Positions 60,941-64,000 of a stretch of 64,000 bases of DNA are shown piece by piece (within the stretch, counting starts at the first letter, position 1; each line of letters opens with the position of its first letter). This DNA is from Ardenticatenaceae bacterium (GTDB taxonomy: Bacteria; Chloroflexota; Anaerolineae; Promineifilales; Promineifilaceae): the NCBI GenBank assembly GCA_020634565.1, contig JACKBN010000006.1:248001-312000 (forward strand), given 5' to 3'. Both the position numbers and the translations under genes were made by a program. The notes under the pieces are model-generated. The model did not search any database and was not told where the DNA came from. It saw nothing but the letters and a program-made list of their open reading frames with translations.

Positions 60941-61006
60941 TCAAAATATTGTGAATTTTTGAATTTGAAATTTTTTTAGGTGCAGTGACTGTCTTTTTGT
61001 ACGCAT
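60941..61006 (-). CDS. Possible 21-residue leader peptide upstream of malE
   Basis: An ATG at 61006 starts a 21-codon frame (MRTKRQSLHLKKFQIQKF then TIF) whose TGA overlaps the malE ribosome site. AAGGAGGTGAT (61015-61005), a perfect extended Shine-Dalgarno sequence, lies directly before it, but the spacing to the ATG is only 2 bases, shorter than usual. It may be a leader peptide or a ribosome standby site. Confidence 0.35.
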   Translation of the reverse strand: MRTKRQSLHLKKFQIQKFTIF

Positions 61007-61211
61007 CACCTCCTTAAAATTTGAACTCAGATATTAATTGTGTTAAAGCGTTGATTAAGCAAGTTTGTTGAGCGGAGTAGATTACTGGCAACTTGCTTTG
61101 GTGTGCTTGTTCTTGCCATATTTGGCAGGAATGGCTACAAGTTTCTCAAATTGATAACGTATAAAATTTGTGGTGTGAAAGGGATTGATATTCAACTCTT
61201 TCAACCAAGGC

Positions 61212-61679
61212 TTAGTCCAAACGATACCCATTAACAGGCTGTGCTGTTTGCGATAACTCCTCCTGGAGTGATTCATTTAGAATGGTGAGATTTTCTAAGA
61301 GATTGCCTTGAGAGATTTCATTGATGCAGCTCAGGCGGAGTTCGTTGTAGGCTTCGTGAGCTGTTGAGATTTGTGAGCAGACCATTTTCCCTTTTTCGGT
61401 GAGGTAGAGGCGTAGGGTACGGCCGTCTGTTTCATGCGGCTTGCGGATGATGTGATCGGTATTTTCCAGCCCCTTCACAATGCGAGTGACGTTGCTTTTG
61501 TCGCACAGCAGCCGGTCACTTAATTCGCTGGAGGATAGCCCCGGCTTTTCCATGATGTGGAGTAAGGCATAGTAACGGGTGGGGCTGAGATCGTAATGAC
61601 CAAACAGACGACGATCGCCATCGTCAAGGAGAATAAAGGTTTGTTTTAGAAGGTTATATAGCGTTTCTCGGTCGCTCAT
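61212..61679 (-). CDS. MarR-family transcriptional regulator
   Basis: A 155-residue protein from the ATG at 61679 (MSDRETLYNLL). The winged helix includes LSPTRYYALLHIMEKPGLSSSELSDRLLCDKSNVTRIVKGLE, then DGRTLRLYLTEKGK. It resembles regulators of sugar or stress genes. It lies upstream of malE on the same strand and may control the mal cluster as well as itself: an 18-bp palindrome overlaps its -10 box. The ligand is unknown. Confidence 0.88.
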   Translation of the reverse strand: MSDRETLYNLLKQTFILLDDGDRRLFGHYDLSPTRYYALLHIMEKPGLSSSELSDRLLCDKSNVTRIVKGLENTDHIIRKPHETDGRTLRLYLTEKGKMVCSQISTAHEAYNELRLSCINEISQGNLLENLTILNESLQEELSQTAQPVNGYRLD

Positions 61680-61741
61680 ATGGTTTGATTTGAGTTTATG
61701 GGAATAGAGCTTTTTACAGAACAATTTAGTTGATAGCTCAA

Positions 61742-61784
61742 TAGTTGATGCGTCAACTATATCACCGAATTTTGGGCATGTCAA
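61742..61784 (-). promoter_or_regulatory. MarR promoter with overlapping operator
   Basis: On the minus strand TTGACA (61784-61779), 17-base spacer, TATAGT (61761-61756). The perfect palindrome TAGTTGA-N4-TCAACTA (61742-61759) covers the -10 box. A second half-site (TAGTTGATAGCTCAA) lies at 61727-61741. This suits autorepression. Confidence 0.82.
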
Positions 61785-61871
61785 CCAGTTTTTGGCATTA
61801 AATTTTGGTTATTTCGTATACGAGAGGAGTTGCCCCTTTGGCTACGAATGCTCTTGGGACACAGGATCAAA

Positions 61872-61901
61872 AAGAGCCAGATGGCGCACCATCTGGCTCT
61901 T
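61872..61901 (-). terminator. Intrinsic terminator of pheT
   Basis: A 13-bp perfect stem (61872-61884 with 61889-61901), 4-base loop, followed by TTTTT on the minus strand, 5 bases after the pheT stop. Confidence 0.9.
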
Positions 61902-61905
61902 GGGG

Positions 61906-64000
61906 TTACTCGCGTAACTGGGCGTTTAGCCTGTATTTGAGTTGGCCGACAATCTTGTTGCGGCTCTTTTGCACTACCTTGTCGGTGAGCGTTTTGTCGG
62001 GAGCCTGGAAGGTGAGATGGTAGGCTAGGCTTTTCTTGCCTACGCCAAGCTGGCTGCCTTCGTACAAGTCGAACAGCTCCACATCTTTGAGCAGGTAGCC
62101 GCCTGAGTTGCGGATGATTTCTTCAACCTCTTGGGCGGCAACACCTTTGTCCACCACCACGGCAATATCCTCATGTACGGCTGGGTAGGGCGAGATGGGA
62201 TCGTACGGGTAATGGCTGGGAATGTGGGCGATGAGCGCATCCAGGTCGATGTCGGCGGCCAGGACGGGTTGATCGTCGTCTTCCAACTGCACGTCGAACT
62301 GTTCGGCGACCAGCGGATGCAGCTCGCCCATCACGCCAACCTGGGTTTCGCCTAGCAGCAGGCGGGCGGTACGCCCTGGCCGGTAGCTGGGATGCTCGAC
62401 TGGTTCGTAGCTGATGTCCAGGTGCAGTTCGTTGAACAGCGCTGCCAACACGCCCTTCAAATCGTAGAAGTCGTAGGTGCCGGATTGGCCACCTTGCCAG
62501 CCCAACACGGTGCGCTGCCCGCTCATCACAATCGAGAGGCGAGTTTGCTCGGTGGGCAAAATCTCATCCTCATCGGCGATGAAGATGGGGCCGATCTCGA
62601 ACATGGCCAGGCGATCCTGAAAGCGGCTGTTGTTGGCGGCAATCTCCACTACGGAGGCGAGCAGGCTGTGGCGCATTTCGGCCCGTTCGGCGGAGAGGGG
62701 GTTGGTGAGGGTGACATACGGCAGTACATCCACCCCCGCCGCATGATTTTTAGGCATCAACTTTGCTTCCTGTGTTTTGGAGGTGAGGCGGAAAGTGATG
62801 AGCTCCTGCAAACCAGCCTGAACCAGCGTGTCCTTGATGCGCTCTTCCTGCTCCAGCTTCATGTTGCCCCGCTGCGGTGGCAGCACGTCGGACAGCACGG
62901 TGGAGGGGATGTTGTCGTAGCCGTACATGCGGCAAATTTCCTCTACCAAATCGTGCGGCCCTTCGATATCCATGCGGTGATCCGGCGCGGTGACGACGAG
63001 ATGATCGTCATGCACCTCGGCGGCAAATTCGAGGCGTTCCAGCAGTTCGGCCATCTCAGCACCGCTCAAATCCAGACCGCTGAGGCGACGGGCGTAATCC
63101 AGCTTGAGGGTCACGGTGACCGGTTCCGGCGGATTGGGATAGTAGTCGATGATGCCGTTGGCGACGGTGCCACCGGCCAGTTTGTTGAGCAGGTTGGCGG
63201 CGCGGTTGGCACCCAGCAACGCCTGGCTGGGATGCACGCCTCGGCTGAAGCGGAAGGCGGCGTCGGTATGGATGCCCAGCTTGGTGCTGGTGCGTCGAAT
63301 GTTGATGAAGTTCCAGGCAGCCGCCTCCAGAAAGACGTTTTGCGTATCTGGCCGGATTTCACTGTCCAGACCACCCATCACGCCGCCCAAGCTGAGGTTG
63401 CCCAGCGGGTCAGTCACCAAAATGCTGTATGGTTCCAGCTTGTGGCTGGTGCCGTCCAGGGTGGTGAGCGTTTCGCCGTCGTGGGGCAGGCGGGTGTTGA
63501 TCTGGATGGGGCCGCCGGGATTGTACTCGTCGGCGCGGCGGCGCAGGAAGTCGTAATCGAAGGTGTGGTTGGGTTGACCCATCTCCAGCATGACGTAGTT
63601 GGAGATGTCTACCACGACGTTGATGGGGCGCTGGCCAGCCAGGCGCAGGCGGTGCTGCATCCAGTACGGGCTGGCGGTTTGCTGCACGCCTTCGATGATG
63701 TAGCCGACGAAGCGGGGGTTCAGTTCGGGGTTTTCGGTGGTGAGCTGGATACGGCCGTCTGCCTTCGGCCCGTCCATCGTTACCGAGTAATCCGGGTAGC
63801 GGATGGGCTGGTTGGTGAGGGCAGCATACTCGCGGGCCACGCCGACCATCGAGGCGCAGCGGGCGAGGTTGGGGATGATGTCGATCTCCAGCACGGCGTC
63901 GCCGAGCACGTCTTGCAGCGGGGTACCTGGCTGGTAGTCGGGCGAGGTTGGCCCTTTTTTGATGAGGATGATGCCTTCGTGCTCTTCGCTGATGCCCAGC
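61906..64000 (-). CDS. pheT: Phenylalanine-tRNA ligase beta subunit (5' part outside window)
   Basis: The frame is open to the window edge; about 697 C-terminal residues of a protein normally near 800 are seen. PGTPLQDVLGDAVLEIDIIPNLARCAS is the start of the B3/4 editing-side region, split here by the family's usual turn. RRTSTKLGIHTDAAFRFSRGVHP, the B5 domain (LKLDYARRLSGLDL), and the C-terminal anticodon-binding FDX-ACB domain (YPAVHEDIAVVVDKGV) follow. With PheS it charges tRNA-Phe. The apparent GTG at 63909 is not the true start. pheS is expected upstream outside the window. Confidence 0.97.
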   Translation of the reverse strand, partial: LGISEEHEGIILIKKGPTSPDYQPGTPLQDVLGDAVLEIDIIPNLARCASMVGVAREYAALTNQPIRYPDYSVTMDGPKADGRIQLTTENPELNPRFVGYIIEGVQQTASPYWMQHRLRLAGQRPINVVVDISNYVMLEMGQPNHTFDYDFLRRRADEYNPGGPIQINTRLPHDGETLTTLDGTSHKLEPYSILVTDPLGNLSLGGVMGGLDSEIRPDTQNVFLEAAAWNFINIRRTSTKLGIHTDAAFRFSRGVHPSQALLGANRAANLLNKLAGGTVANGIIDYYPNPPEPVTVTLKLDYARRLSGLDLSGAEMAELLERLEFAAEVHDDHLVVTAPDHRMDIEGPHDLVEEICRMYGYDNIPSTVLSDVLPPQRGNMKLEQEERIKDTLVQAGLQELITFRLTSKTQEAKLMPKNHAAGVDVLPYVTLTNPLSAERAEMRHSLLASVVEIAANNSRFQDRLAMFEIGPIFIADEDEILPTEQTRLSIVMSGQRTVLGWQGGQSGTYDFYDLKGVLAALFNELHLDISYEPVEHPSYRPGRTARLLLGETQVGVMGELHPLVAEQFDVQLEDDDQPVLAADIDLDALIAHIPSHYPYDPISPYPAVHEDIAVVVDKGVAAQEVEEIIRNSGGYLLKDVELFDLYEGSQLGVGKKSLAYHLTFQAPDKTLTDKVVQKSRNKIVGQLKYRLNAQLRE

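Noticed and set aside
61005..61015. ATCACCTCCTT on the plus strand resembling the 3' end of 16S rRNA
   Set aside because: Only the anti-Shine-Dalgarno words match; no rRNA sequence precedes it. It is better read as an extended ribosome site on the minus strand.

Overview
The window looks like chromosomal DNA of a free-living bacterium of moderate GC content, most likely a Chloroflexota of the Anaerolineae/Caldilineae type. This is an inference: there is no rRNA gene, and the assignment rests on gene content. The supporting content is secreted proteins ending in YLPxVxR, Cys-lipoproteins with Pro/Thr/Glu-rich linkers, a DUF3048 lipoprotein, NB-ARC/TPR proteins, a PucC-like carrier beside hemY, and a T-box leader. 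I see no phage, transposase, CRISPR array or rRNA operon.

Layout. 1-8 kb: tail of a GH4 glycosidase, two EF-hand proteins, a lone MazF-type toxin, a secreted beta-helix protein, an aldo/keto reductase, a kinase-like phosphotransferase and an alpha/beta hydrolase. 8-16 kb: a PucC-like carrier, hemY and a MerR-like regulator; a TetR-SDR operon with a near-textbook promoter and twin operators; two zinc-ribbon membrane proteins. 16-21 kb: three tandem copies of a secreted seven-bladed propeller gene, the middle one broken by five frameshifts. 21-31 kb: housekeeping and hypothetical genes (DDAH-like hydrolase, DEAD-box helicase, epimerase, TerB-like, DUF4259, lipoproteins, THUMP methyltransferase). 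31-38 kb: an apparent operon argF-TPR-cdaA-cdaR-der that includes the c-di-AMP synthase module. 38-43 kb: membrane protein, epimerase, tRNA-Leu(GAG), fabH and a DUF3048 lipoprotein. 43-46 kb: a large STAND NTPase with ten TPR units. 46-50 kb: a phosphonate/selenate-type ABC importer. 50-53 kb: a zinc-type binding lipoprotein, a four-helix-bundle protein, and asd under a T-box leader. 53-62 kb: a maltodextrin locus (malE with a fused starch-binding-like domain, malF, malG, two GH13 amylases) next to a MarR regulator. 62-64 kb: most of pheT.

The strongest genome-level signal is the octamer palindrome ACGGCCGT. I count about 115 exact copies by hand in 64 kb, roughly one per 550 bp, against about one expected by chance. 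It lies in genes in all reading frames (read as T-A-V, [N/Y/D/H]-G-R or R-P), between genes, in promoter spacers, and as both arms of an intrinsic terminator. It resembles the HIP1 palindrome of cyanobacteria but has a different sequence. It is almost absent from the malEFG segment, which may therefore be a newer arrival.

How the genes work together: the mal locus imports and degrades alpha-glucans. The argF/cda/der operon couples arginine biosynthesis, c-di-AMP signalling and ribosome assembly. The T-box ties asd to the charging state of an unidentified tRNA. The secreted propellers and beta-helix protein probably act at the cell surface and share a C-terminal tail that may be a sorting signal.
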